NCBI RefSeq assembly: GCF_011009015.1
Contig: NZ_CP048878.1
Span: 1,229,501 to 1,293,500 of the forward strand
Length of the DNA stretch: 64,000 nucleotides
From: Spartinivicinus ruber
Lineage (GTDB): Bacteria > Pseudomonadota > Gammaproteobacteria > Pseudomonadales > Zooshikellaceae
Direction: 5' to 3'
The notes beneath the pieces were generated by a model that was not told the DNA's origin, ran no database searches, and worked only from the letters and a program-made list of their open reading frames with translations. Positions within the stretch are counted from its first letter, which is position 1. Each line of letters starts with the position of its first letter. Position numbers and translations under genes: made by a program. Below are positions 26,840 through 34,420 of this stretch, piece after piece.

Positions 26840-27526
26840 TTGACTCTTATAGCGTTTTCTAATCCTATTAACGGGGCTAGTTTATTTAAGGTTAACACTT
26901 CAATTAAACCACCATTTTCAACTGAAGATCAAAAAGGTTTTTTTGATTATTTGCTCAAAGAGTTATTTAACCGGTTAGACATTAAAGTTGAGTTGATCAG
27001 GTTGCCAGCGGAAAGAGCTTTGCATATGGCAAATGATGGGGTGAGTGATGGTGAAATCCCACGAATAGCAGGACTACAGAAAAAGTATCAAAACCTGATA
27101 CAAGTTCCTGAGTCAGTAATTGACTATCACTTTGTAGGTTTTATGCGGCAACCTGTTATTACTGACATGAAATGGGGTTCACTCAAATCAGTAAAGGTCG
27201 GAATGATTATTGGTTGGAAAATTTATGAAAATAATGTCCCTCCTAGCGCTGAAATTACTAAAGTATCTTCTCCTAAACAATTAATGCAAATGGCTAACTA
27301 TGGAAGGGTTGATATTGCATTATATGAGCGTTATGCCGGTAGGTATATTATTAAACATCATCATTTCAAATTACTTGCTGAAAGTAAACCACCGCTCGCC
27401 ATTAAGCCAATGTTTCTTTATGTGCACAATAAACACAAAGCAATAGTAAATCTTCTAGCCAAGGCATTGCGCAAAATGAAAACTGATGGAACTTGGCACA
27501 AAATTGCAAATGATACATTGCATTAA
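26840..27526 (+). CDS. Periplasmic solute-binding protein, SBP_bac_3-like; start disturbed
   Basis: 228 residues from the TTG at 26840. The body is family-like: FKVNTSIKPPFSTEDQKGFFDYLLKELFNRLDIKVELIRLPAERALHMANDGVSDGEIPRIAGL, then MIIGWKIYEN and a closing LAKALRKMKTDGTWHKIAND. A signal peptide (WSLHLIVGLCLTLIAFSNPINGA) is readable in the same frame upstream to a TGA at 26801, without an ATG. An ATG with a good context at 26809 lies in another frame, so a one-base shift near 26810 has probably damaged the N-terminus. It lies between two copies of an integrase 3' end. Confidence 0.7.
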   Translation: MTLIAFSNPINGASLFKVNTSIKPPFSTEDQKGFFDYLLKELFNRLDIKVELIRLPAERALHMANDGVSDGEIPRIAGLQKKYQNLIQVPESVIDYHFVGFMRQPVITDMKWGSLKSVKVGMIIGWKIYENNVPPSAEITKVSSPKQLMQMANYGRVDIALYERYAGRYIIKHHHFKLLAESKPPLAIKPMFLYVHNKHKAIVNLLAKALRKMKTDGTWHKIANDTLH

Positions 27527-27685
27527 AATGAATAGAAGGTTACTTTATCAAAGATACCTCACCACAAACACTTATAAGTCTTCCTAGCCACCGTATTGCC
27601 TGAAGTTTAAAACAACATCATTTTGCTCCAACTTATTTTAGCTGGGTTTTATCTTTTAGTATTAGACAAGTTAAAAAACAAGCAA

Positions 27686-28837
27686 CTAGAATAGTTTGGC
27701 CGAAACATCAGCGAATCCCTGTTTCGGCTGGTATCTTTCCCCGCTTTGCTCAATAAACGCGCCATAATGTCTGTTAAGCATTTCTATTCCTTTATGGCCT
27801 AATTGCCCTGCAAGCCAGAATAGGTTTTCATTTTGAGCAATCATCAGACAGGCAAAGCTATGCCTTGTTTGGTAAGGGTTATATCGTACACCTGACCTTT
27901 TCATGGCTGGCATCCAACCTGTCATCCTTAGTTGTTTATCATTTGCCCATGGCTTATTTTGGGTGGGGTGGTGGAATACATAGGCATCTTTGTTAAGCGT
28001 ATAGTTAGCCTGGTCTACGAGGATATAGCCTTCTCTAAAGTTTACTTTTTCCCAAGTAAGTCCGATCAGTTCGCTAGTACGCATGCCAGTGAAGAAAGCT
28101 GTTGTAAAAATATTTCTAACCTGGCCATCCATATGAGATAAGATTTGCTCAATTTCCTTGATGTTGAATGGATCGCATTCATACTCACTTTCTTTGGCTT
28201 CCTTGACAATCTCCTGGTCAATATCAATGTCGTCAAGAGGGCTACGCAGTATGACTTTATCTGCAACAGCCTGCTTAAGTACCTGCTTAAGGGGAATTAG
28301 GTTGTTAACAATGGTTTTACGCTTACAAGACAAGCTTTTATTATACATCCACTCCCTTATGTGTTTTGGCTTAAGCTCCTGAACAGGTGTATCACGGAAG
28401 TAGGGCATCAGTTGACCTGTAATAGACTTTGTGTAATTTCGAGCCGTGCTTTTCTCCTTAAGCTTATCAACTTTTTGCAAGTACTCTTCCAGCAAGTCTC
28501 CTACAGTAACACTGTCATGGTATGTTTCACCGAACAGGGCGCATCGTTTTGAATCAGGAAAGTGGTTGGAGTACTTAAATGTTCGACGCTGAATTTCGTA
28601 AATTATTGACCCACGTTTACTGTCGGCATAAACAATGTCTTTCTTGATATCATTAGTAAAGTGCTTCTTGTGGGTAGGTGTTTCTAACTTAGATATTTTT
28701 CTGCATGTAATCGTTTCGCGGCATTTGACTCCTTTGTAAGAAAAATAAATCCTGCAGCTAACGGTAGACTTAAGTACTCGAAGCTCTAGGCCAGCAGGAG
28801 CTTCGATGTTTTTAATGATTTCGTCAATTTCACTCAT
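27686..28837 (-). CDS. Tyrosine-type site-specific integrase (DUF3596 arm domain), with internal deletion
   Basis: 383 residues. The N-terminal arm-binding part (PAGLELRVLKSTVSCRIYFSYKGVKCRETI) fits DUF3596. The catalytic domain shows Arg253 (TGMRTSEL), Arg325 (NPYQTRHSF, with Tyr322 where many integrases have His), His348 (GQLGH) and Tyr358 (NRHYG). Between YILVDQANYT and KDAYVFHH about 24 residues are missing compared with the related remnant at 3916-4052; that stretch normally holds the catalytic lysine hairpin. Activity is therefore doubtful. It follows the excisionase-like and CsrA-like genes closely (6 and 10 bases apart), forming one operon. Confidence 0.85.
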   Translation of the reverse strand: MSEIDEIIKNIEAPAGLELRVLKSTVSCRIYFSYKGVKCRETITCRKISKLETPTHKKHFTNDIKKDIVYADSKRGSIIYEIQRRTFKYSNHFPDSKRCALFGETYHDSVTVGDLLEEYLQKVDKLKEKSTARNYTKSITGQLMPYFRDTPVQELKPKHIREWMYNKSLSCKRKTIVNNLIPLKQVLKQAVADKVILRSPLDDIDIDQEIVKEAKESEYECDPFNIKEIEQILSHMDGQVRNIFTTAFFTGMRTSELIGLTWEKVNFREGYILVDQANYTLNKDAYVFHHPTQNKPWANDKQLRMTGWMPAMKRSGVRYNPYQTRHSFACLMIAQNENLFWLAGQLGHKGIEMLNRHYGAFIEQSGERYQPKQGFADVSAKLF

Positions 28838-28843
28838 GGTGGT

Positions 28844-29230
28844 TTATCTATATGTATAAGTACTTTTTGCAGCAAAGTTATTCACTTCTTTGAGGTTAAC
28901 CCAGATAACACCATCTGCTGCCTTCCGATATTCACAACCTTCTTTCCATATGCCCCTACTTTTTTTATGGTAGAAGGCATTTGCAGTATCACCTGATAAC
29001 TCATAATATTTTTTTAGTTTAACCCACTGTAACATGTCTTGATCTAGCCCCTGTATTTCGTGGTCAGTATGTTCGTAAAGGTAAGCGAAATTTACCCAAA
29101 AATTACCATCAGCTGCTTTTCGATATTCTCGTTCTTCTAACCATTCTCCTTTGTTTCTTCGTTGGTTAAACTCAATAACGCTTACATTGAATAATTGCCG
29201 ATATTTAGTAGCTCTTATCCACTTAAGCAC
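28844..29230 (-). CDS. Tandem two-domain excisionase-like protein
   Basis: 128 residues made of two similar units: LKWIRATKYRQLFNVSVIEFNQRRNKGEWLEEREYRKAADGNFWVNFAYLYE and LQWVKLKKYYELSGDTANAFYHKKSRGIWKEGCEYRKAADGVIWVNLKEVNN. Each has the winged-helix pattern of phage excisionases (W-x-x-x-x-K-Y-x-x-L ... R-x-x-G-x-W-x-E-G-x-x-x-x-K-A-x-D-G). Excisionases of this kind are usually single-domain; a fused pair could bind two tandem sites at once. It sits six bases ahead of the integrase start, as expected for a recombination directionality factor. Confidence 0.7.
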   Translation of the reverse strand: MLKWIRATKYRQLFNVSVIEFNQRRNKGEWLEEREYRKAADGNFWVNFAYLYEHTDHEIQGLDQDMLQWVKLKKYYELSGDTANAFYHKKSRGIWKEGCEYRKAADGVIWVNLKEVNNFAAKSTYTYR

Positions 29231-29240
29231 GACACTCTCC

Positions 29241-29576
29241 TTAACTCATTACCCCAATAAAGGGTTGTTTGGCTTTATTACTTCTACAGAAGTCTGTTTC
29301 AAGCTCGTCACGCAGTATAATTACATGCTTAGGTGCGCTAACACTTAGCTTTGCCTGCTTCGTTGATTTAGATAAACTCTCCCTATTAGTAGGATAGGGG
29401 TAAACAGTTATCTCATGATTCAGCTTTAGGGGATGGCCAAACTCAATATCCTTAATACTCACTTTCCCCCGATGTAAAGTAGTGAGCGTTACTCCTCCAA
29501 CACTCCTTGCTCGCAATACCAGCCGGTAATCCCCAACCTTCAGGGATTCACCGACACGACGCATAACAGTCAACAT
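29241..29576 (-). CDS. CsrA-like island regulator with C-terminal extension
   Basis: 111 residues. The N-terminus MLTVMRRVGESLKVGDYRLVLRARSVGGVTLTTLHRG matches CsrA/RsmA (M-L-x-L-x-R-R-x-G-E-x-L-x-I-G-D) at most key places, including the RNA-contacting Leu4-region and Arg6-7. The usual C-terminal half (V-x-R-E-E-I-Y) is replaced by about 60 residues with KLSVSAPKHVIILRDELETDFC. It is first in the operon with the excisionase-like and integrase genes. Possible role: post-transcriptional control of island excision, or interference with host CsrA. This is inference. Confidence 0.65.
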   Translation of the reverse strand: MLTVMRRVGESLKVGDYRLVLRARSVGGVTLTTLHRGKVSIKDIEFGHPLKLNHEITVYPYPTNRESLSKSTKQAKLSVSAPKHVIILRDELETDFCRSNKAKQPFIGVMS

Positions 29577-29674
29577 AATTAAACAGCTCCTAAATAGTGC
29601 ACATAGAAAACACCTTGAAAATCTTGAGGGGGTGGCATTCCTGATTTTTTACAGTCATTTTCAATACTTCTGAT

Positions 29675-30145
29675 TTGTTCAAAGCCAGGTCAATTGATGA
29701 TAAATATTTTCCTGCTCCTGGCACGTTCATCAAATGGTGTACACCTCAACCTGAAGATTTGGGATTACCTGAGCCAGAAACGGCTTACCTTGAAGCATGC
29801 AAACACGCCCATGAGCTTAACCCTGGCAAAGCCAAATGGTCACACCAAGCTGTATACGAAGCAGCAAAACAAACCGGTTTCTTTGAATTAAAGTCAATGG
29901 CAGAAAAACACATACTGCCTGTCTTCACGAGAAACTACGACATTATCACCAAGAAAATACTCAAGGGTGAGCCAATCAGTGATATACCCAAAGCGTTACC
30001 TGGCCAAGTACAACAAACCATTGCTGAGCGAAACAAGGCTTACCACGATCAACAGCAACAACAATCCATTCAACAAGCAGGCTTAAACCACTTAAACAAT
30101 AAAACAGATGCCATGGCAGCAATTAAGGGAATGTTAGGCAGATGA
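29675..30145 (+). pseudogene. Phage replication protein P-like, N-terminally truncated
   Basis: 156 residues open from a TTG, with no upstream frame to complete the gene. YFPAPGTFIKWCTPQPEDLGLPEPETAYLEACKHAHELNPGKAKWSHQAVYEAAKQTGFFELKSM matches the C-terminal half of lambda P-type helicase loaders. The Gln-rich tail ends IKGMLGR. The helicase-loading N-terminal half is missing, so it is judged a remnant. Confidence 0.65.
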
Positions 30146-30169
30146 AAAAAGAATTGCTTCGCCAATCGA

Positions 30170-30649
30170 TTGTTGGTCGGGAGTAAAGCGGCGAAGCAAT
30201 ATGATCAAGAGTCGTACATCAATAAGGTTACCGAGCACAGCACTGAAACGATTGGCGGCACCAAAGCCATTGAGGCAATGGGAGCTCTTAAACTCCATTC
30301 CGGTGGTACAGCTGAATTAGCCGCTATTGATAATTTAAAGGTAGCTACAGGCAATGATAGTCATACTGTCGTAGGTAACGATATGCAAGAGCATATCAAC
30401 GGGATTAAACACAGCCTGGCCAAACTGAAGCAAATCGCCCAAGTCAAAGACGGCGGCAAAGTCTGGTTGGGGAATGAAAGTGACAATGTGTTGCAACTGC
30501 TGTCGGAATTTATGACAGTGGTTGAGCAGGCTTTTTTAGACTTATCCACCCATGGCCATACGCCTGCTGGACCAACTAATAAACATAGCCTGATACAGCA
30601 GGCGGGTAGTGTTAATCATCAGAATAGTAATTTAATGGAAATGCTTTAG
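30170..30649 (+). pseudogene. C-terminal fragment of a phage baseplate/tail-spike type protein
   Basis: 159 residues open from a TTG; the true N-terminus is lost. HSTETIGGTKAIEAMGALKLHSGGTAELAAIDNLKVATGNDSHTVVG reads as beta-helix or OB-derived repeats like those at the end of gpV or gp5-type proteins. A helical tail LAKLKQIAQ..VLQLLSEFMTVVEQAFLDLSTHGHTPAGPTNK follows. The last 30 residues recur in the fragment at 5606-5740. It sits directly behind the replication P remnant, which would never be its neighbour in a healthy phage. Confidence 0.6.
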
Positions 30650-30917
30650 TTTAATTGAAAAACCCGCGTTTAGTTTGAAAGTGCCCAAAAAATAGATATT
30701 TTGTTGGTTGAGGTGAAAAGCTAGTAAGTTCTTTAGATAGTAAAATCAATCAAGCTTACTTTAGTTATGTGACAATATAATTTACAGTCCATGAGGATAA
30801 AAATTACTTAATGTGAAGCGATAATAGGTAATTGGTTAGTGGTATAAATATTGCCTATTATAAGAAGCTTCAATTAGTTTGGCTGGTAGTTATCTTATAA
30901 AGTTTTGAGGTGACATT

Positions 30918-31142
30918 ATGGCTTTTTTTCGAAAAGATGACCTTGATAAAGATCAAGCATATTTAGCTAAACGTGATGATAGGTGTTTTAAAGGAAAAAA
31001 TGGCTGGTTTTTTAAAACAAGAGAAGGTAAAACTTTGGGTCCCTATGACTCGAAAGAGCAGGCTTCGGAAGGAGTAAACCAGTATTTGGATTTTTTATTG
31101 AATTCACACCCTGCAACCTTAAAGTTATTCTTTAGTTTATAA
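30918..31142 (+). CDS. Small DUF6316-like protein
   Basis: 74 residues: RCFKGKNGWFFKTREGKTLGPYDSKEQASEGVNQYLDFL. The W-x-F-x-T-R-E-G-x-x-x-G-P-Y block followed by an aromatic helix is shared with the paralog at 32706-32951 and with a family of small gammaproteobacterial proteins that I believe is DUF6316. An AGGTGA site precedes the ATG. Function unknown. Confidence 0.65.
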   Translation: MAFFRKDDLDKDQAYLAKRDDRCFKGKNGWFFKTREGKTLGPYDSKEQASEGVNQYLDFLLNSHPATLKLFFSL

Positions 31143-31220
31143 TGAAATTTTTTATATAAATTGTTACCATTAGTTTTATCACTTTCTTTTGGTGACAGTA
31201 TGTACTGAATTGAAGAGAAA

Positions 31221-31730
31221 TTATGCCAGTTTTTCTATGGCGATATCCTCTGTAGACGTCATTCTTTTTATATTCAGTCCTTCAGCAGTTACTATTTCTC
31301 CTGAACTGATTCCCGTACAATAAGCCCTTAGAAACTCAATCTCTCCTGTATACTCTATTTCTACTTTGTTTGATAACATTATTGACGTCTTGTGTGTAGG
31401 GCCCACTTCTTCAACAATTACACCAAACTTATCTATCAAATCTTTATAAACAAGCATAAATGCAACTTTTTGTTTGGGCGGTGTAACAAAGTGAAGCCAA
31501 ACTGCAGCATTTAGCTTTATTAAGTGTTTTGCTTTTTTTGAAATTTTAGGTTCAAATTTTCTTTGAGGTTTGGGGGTTCGCAATAACTTAAAGAAAAAAC
31601 CGCGTTTTTCTTGGTCTAACAGGTCTGTATTATTAGTTGGGATGTCAATGAATTCAGAGCGAGGAATTTCTCCTAGCTTATAAAGTTTGAGGTGTTTTAC
31701 TGGAAGTTTTTCTGACATAGGCCTATACAT
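31221..31730 (-). CDS. Hypothetical cytoplasmic protein
   Basis: 169 residues, no signal peptide or transmembrane segment. The first 70 residues are basic (KKLLRTPKPQRKFEPKISKKAKHLIKL). The C-terminal 100 look like a small beta-barrel (WLHFVTPPKQKVAFMLVYKDLIDKFGVIVEEVGPTHKTSIMLSNKVEIEYTGEIEFL). A PilZ-like fold is conceivable but no RxxxR/DxSxxG pair is seen. A second ATG at 31718 is a possible start. Confidence 0.5.
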   Translation of the reverse strand: MYRPMSEKLPVKHLKLYKLGEIPRSEFIDIPTNNTDLLDQEKRGFFFKLLRTPKPQRKFEPKISKKAKHLIKLNAAVWLHFVTPPKQKVAFMLVYKDLIDKFGVIVEEVGPTHKTSIMLSNKVEIEYTGEIEFLRAYCTGISSGEIVTAEGLNIKRMTSTEDIAIEKLA

Positions 31731-31965
31731 CTTTACTTCAATGGCTATAACTAAATCATCTTAGTAGATTTCTATAACTCAAGGGTACATCAAATACGAA
31801 TTAAATGCGCGTTTTTTTTATAGGCTTTAAATTGGATATTGAAAACATTTCTTAATAAGGAAGGAAGATTTCAAGGCTAAAAAAAGCTACTATATTGTAG
31901 TATAAGTCTCTTAAATAGTTTTAAGTTATATGTGGCAATAGTATAATCTCATATCGGAATACAGC

Positions 31966-31982
31966 AAGGGGCATAGCCCCTT
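31966..31982. terminator. GC-rich hairpin downstream of the PEP-CTERM-type gene
   Basis: AAGGGGC and GCCCCTT with a three-base loop, six bases past the stop of the minus-strand gene. The T-rich stretch follows only on the plus strand, so the direction is uncertain. Confidence 0.45.
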
Positions 31983-31987
31983 TATTA

Positions 31988-32512
31988 CTACTTACGGAGC
32001 GGCGGCTTTTGCTTGTAAAAAATTAAACAGGCTAATAGTAACATCAGGAATAGTGATAGTATTTTAGGCTCAGGAACTCTAATTAATCTAACAATATAAC
32101 TACCATTTATATTATTTGAAGTCCAAGTGTTATCAGGGTTAAGGGTAAGGCTATTGCCGCTAGGGGGAGTAGGTGGGATAACGGTATCAATAGAGCTAAA
32201 GTCAAGTGTAGATAAAGTAAAGTTTGATAAGTTAATAAAAGCCATTGCGTTGATAATAGTATCGACGGGAGTATAAATACCTGGTATACCTTCCATGTCA
32301 AAAAAAGCCCAGTCAACTAAGGGTTGAAAACCAGTTCCATAATTTGAGTCAGAATTATCGACACTAAACATGCCTGATAAAAGCATTGGGTTATTGGTAT
32401 CTGTTACTTGGAATAGTAAGAGCGCTGAAAACCCCTTTATTGGAATAAAGAGAAAGCTAGATACTAATACACTGCAAAACAATAACTTTTTGATTGATTG
32501 TAATGCGTTCAT
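31988..32512 (-). CDS. Exported protein with PEP-CTERM-type sorting signal
   Basis: 174 residues. Signal peptide (LLFCSVLVSSFLFIPIKGFSA), a beta-rich body (LLLFQVTDTNNPMLLSGMFSVDNSDSNYGTGF..) and a C-terminal VPEPKILSLFLMLLLACLIFYKQKPPLRK: PEP motif, hydrophobic helix and basic tail, the exosortase-type sorting signal. No exosortase or polysaccharide genes are in this window, so processing would depend on genes elsewhere. Overall fold unknown. Confidence 0.7.
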   Translation of the reverse strand: MNALQSIKKLLFCSVLVSSFLFIPIKGFSALLLFQVTDTNNPMLLSGMFSVDNSDSNYGTGFQPLVDWAFFDMEGIPGIYTPVDTIINAMAFINLSNFTLSTLDFSSIDTVIPPTPPSGNSLTLNPDNTWTSNNINGSYIVRLIRVPEPKILSLFLMLLLACLIFYKQKPPLRK

Positions 32513-32705
32513 TTCTGCCGACCTATGTATTGAAGTTATTTAATCCGTTTCTCTGTATGACGCAAATGTTATACCAGTACCAGTTAATCGAGGAGATAGA
32601 AGGAAGTTGATGTACAAATACGATTAGTTTGTATAAAATATAAACATAAGATCGAGTATTGCTACAAGATAATTTTTTATAACTTTGTTTAGTTTATATG
32701 GGAAA

Positions 32706-32951
32706 ATGATGGCTATACGAAGTGATGACAATCCTAGTCAGTGTAATATATATTCAAAAAGACTAAATGGTCGTTATTATCAATCAAATCACAAGTGGTA
32801 TTTTTATACAAGAGAAGGCCCAACTCTTGGACCTTATTCTAATAAGGAATCAGCTAAACAAGGTCTTAATGATTATTTGGATTTTTTGACTCTTGCATCA
32901 TTTACGACACTTGAACTTTATTTTAAATATACACAGAAGAATAAGTCTTAA
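32706..32951 (+). CDS. Small DUF6316-like protein, paralog of 30918-31142
   Basis: 81 residues from ATGATG at 32706. SKRLNGRYYQSNHKWYFYTREGPTLGPYSNKESAKQGLNDYLDFLTLASFTTLELYF aligns well with the 74-residue paralog 1.8 kb upstream, including the closing LDFL..S..TTL-L-F. The two genes flank the PEP-CTERM-type and hypothetical genes, suggesting an old local duplication. Confidence 0.65.
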   Translation: MMAIRSDDNPSQCNIYSKRLNGRYYQSNHKWYFYTREGPTLGPYSNKESAKQGLNDYLDFLTLASFTTLELYFKYTQKNKS

Positions 32952-33066
32952 GTATTATATCTAATTGACTTTATCCTAATAAAATTGAATCTACTGTTAT
33001 GTAAAGGCTGAATGGATATTATTTATATAAATGTAGTTGTAGAATAATACGTGTAGACTTATTTTT

Positions 33067-33093
33067 AATAAAAAAGCCACAGAAATGTGGCTT
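33067..33093 (-). terminator. Rho-independent terminator for the 33197-34252 gene
   Basis: AAGCCACA/TGTGGCTT with a four-base loop (33074-33093) followed on the minus strand by a T run. Confidence 0.75.
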
Positions 33094-33154
33094 TATATGC
33101 TTAGAAAATAGAGGAAATCATAAAAGTGGTCAGTTGAATGAATATTGCGGTCTA

Positions 33155-33187
33155 TATACCAAGAGTTAGCCTTCAACTCTTGGTATA
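33155..33187. repeat. Perfect 13-bp inverted repeat
   Basis: TATACCAAGAGTT and AACTCTTGGTATA with a seven-base loop, ten bases past the stop of the minus-strand gene 33197-34252. There is no T run, so it may be an RNA-stabilising hairpin or a protein-binding site. Confidence 0.5.
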
Positions 33188-33196
33188 CCTCAAAAT

Positions 33197-34252
33197 TTAT
33201 TCTTCAAAGCCACAAGTTGTAGCATGGAATACGCCATATACAGAGCCTGATAACCCTGTAAACGTAAAGCTATCTGATGTGGTCCCTTCGGCTAATGGGT
33301 CATGTATTTGTGGGTATTGACCAGGTGCAACAGTAAACTCATTCTGTCCGTTACGAGGTAATATCTCACTACCTACATAAGCATGGGTTTCGGCCAATGA
33401 GTAGGGGGCATTGGTAAAATAGGAAACTGTTGCTGTACTTCCATCGTAATTAACAGTAACTGAACCGACCAGTGTCCCTTTATTTAAATCACATTGACCT
33501 GCTGCTGCCCATAACTGGAATGTGTGAGAGCCAACAGCTAAGGTGCCATTACTCCAACCCCAGCGATTAAAATCAGTGGTGCCATTGCCATCTTCATCAA
33601 TTGTTAAGAAACAAACTGAAGGTGCTTGGTCATCGGTTGAGTCGCTATCAGCAGCATTCCATGCAAATGCTGTTTCACAGCTATCACCATTTCCTCCTCC
33701 GGTTTGGTCGCAGGCACAAGTTAAGGTGAACTCAGAGTAGGTTGCCCAGTTGCCTTTATCGACAATAGGTGACCCATCTGACCAGCCCGTTTGTGTTTCA
33801 TATCCACCACTTCCGTTGTCTTTTCTTAGTGCAGCATGTGCAGCTAGCTTAAAGACTTGATCATCCTCTGGGCATACAAACTGTAGTGTGCTCAGTGGAA
33901 TTGATTCAGTATAACTGGTTTGCCCTGTGATATCTCCAGAGTGGTAGGGGAAGTTACCAGGAATAGGGTTACCTTTTCGGGTTTGAGGCATATCAGCTAA
34001 GCTTCTGCCAACCCAAACATGTGTCTCAACTAATTCCCAACCACCTGTAGTGCTATAGGTAACATCAAGATTATCTCCATTGACGGTTACAGAGACTGTA
34101 CCCGCATCAATATTCTGTCCTGCATACAAGGTGAATGTTTGCGTACCACTTAAATCATCTGTTTGTACACAGGCTGCGTGTACCGAAAAACTGAGATTCA
34201 GTAAAGCCATTAAAAAGATAAACTGCATGGTAAAAAAACGATATAGTTTCAT
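33197..34252 (-). CDS. Secreted protein with two similar beta-rich domains, unknown function
   Basis: 351 residues, more GC-rich than its neighbours. A signal peptide (FFTMQFIFLMALLNLSFSVHA) is followed by two related modules: GTQTFTLYAGQNIDAGTVSVTVNGDNLDVTYSTTGGWELVETHVWVGRSLADMPQ..NPIPGNFPYH and GSHTFQLWAAAGQCDLNKGTLVGSVTVNYDGSTATVSYFTNAPYSLAETHAYVGSEILPR..FTVAPGQYPQIH. The ETH-x-(W/Y)-V-G block is the key repeat. Between them an Asp-rich, calcium-like loop (NAADSDSTDD, TIDEDGNGTTDFNRWGWSNG) occurs. Probably an extracellular adhesin-type or structural protein. No named family recalled. Confidence 0.6.
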   Translation of the reverse strand: MKLYRFFTMQFIFLMALLNLSFSVHAACVQTDDLSGTQTFTLYAGQNIDAGTVSVTVNGDNLDVTYSTTGGWELVETHVWVGRSLADMPQTRKGNPIPGNFPYHSGDITGQTSYTESIPLSTLQFVCPEDDQVFKLAAHAALRKDNGSGGYETQTGWSDGSPIVDKGNWATYSEFTLTCACDQTGGGNGDSCETAFAWNAADSDSTDDQAPSVCFLTIDEDGNGTTDFNRWGWSNGTLAVGSHTFQLWAAAGQCDLNKGTLVGSVTVNYDGSTATVSYFTNAPYSLAETHAYVGSEILPRNGQNEFTVAPGQYPQIHDPLAEGTTSDSFTFTGLSGSVYGVFHATTCGFEE

Positions 34253-34420
34253 AGTATTAGCATCCTTGAATTGGTATTAAGTCCTTTATTTTGTGCATAG
34301 TTAAATTAGAAATAATTTGTACTTCTCTGTACTTCATTCAAAGCGAACACTTTTACAAATTTCCCTTATTAAATAAAGCCATGTATTTTTACACGCTCAT
34401 AAAATTAACGTAAAGTTTTT

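Noticed and set aside
26647-26862. Plus-strand frame of 71 codons ahead of the binding-protein gene
   Set aside because: It has low-complexity hydrophobic content and overlaps the signal-peptide region of the binding protein in another frame; it may only hold the displaced first codons of that gene.
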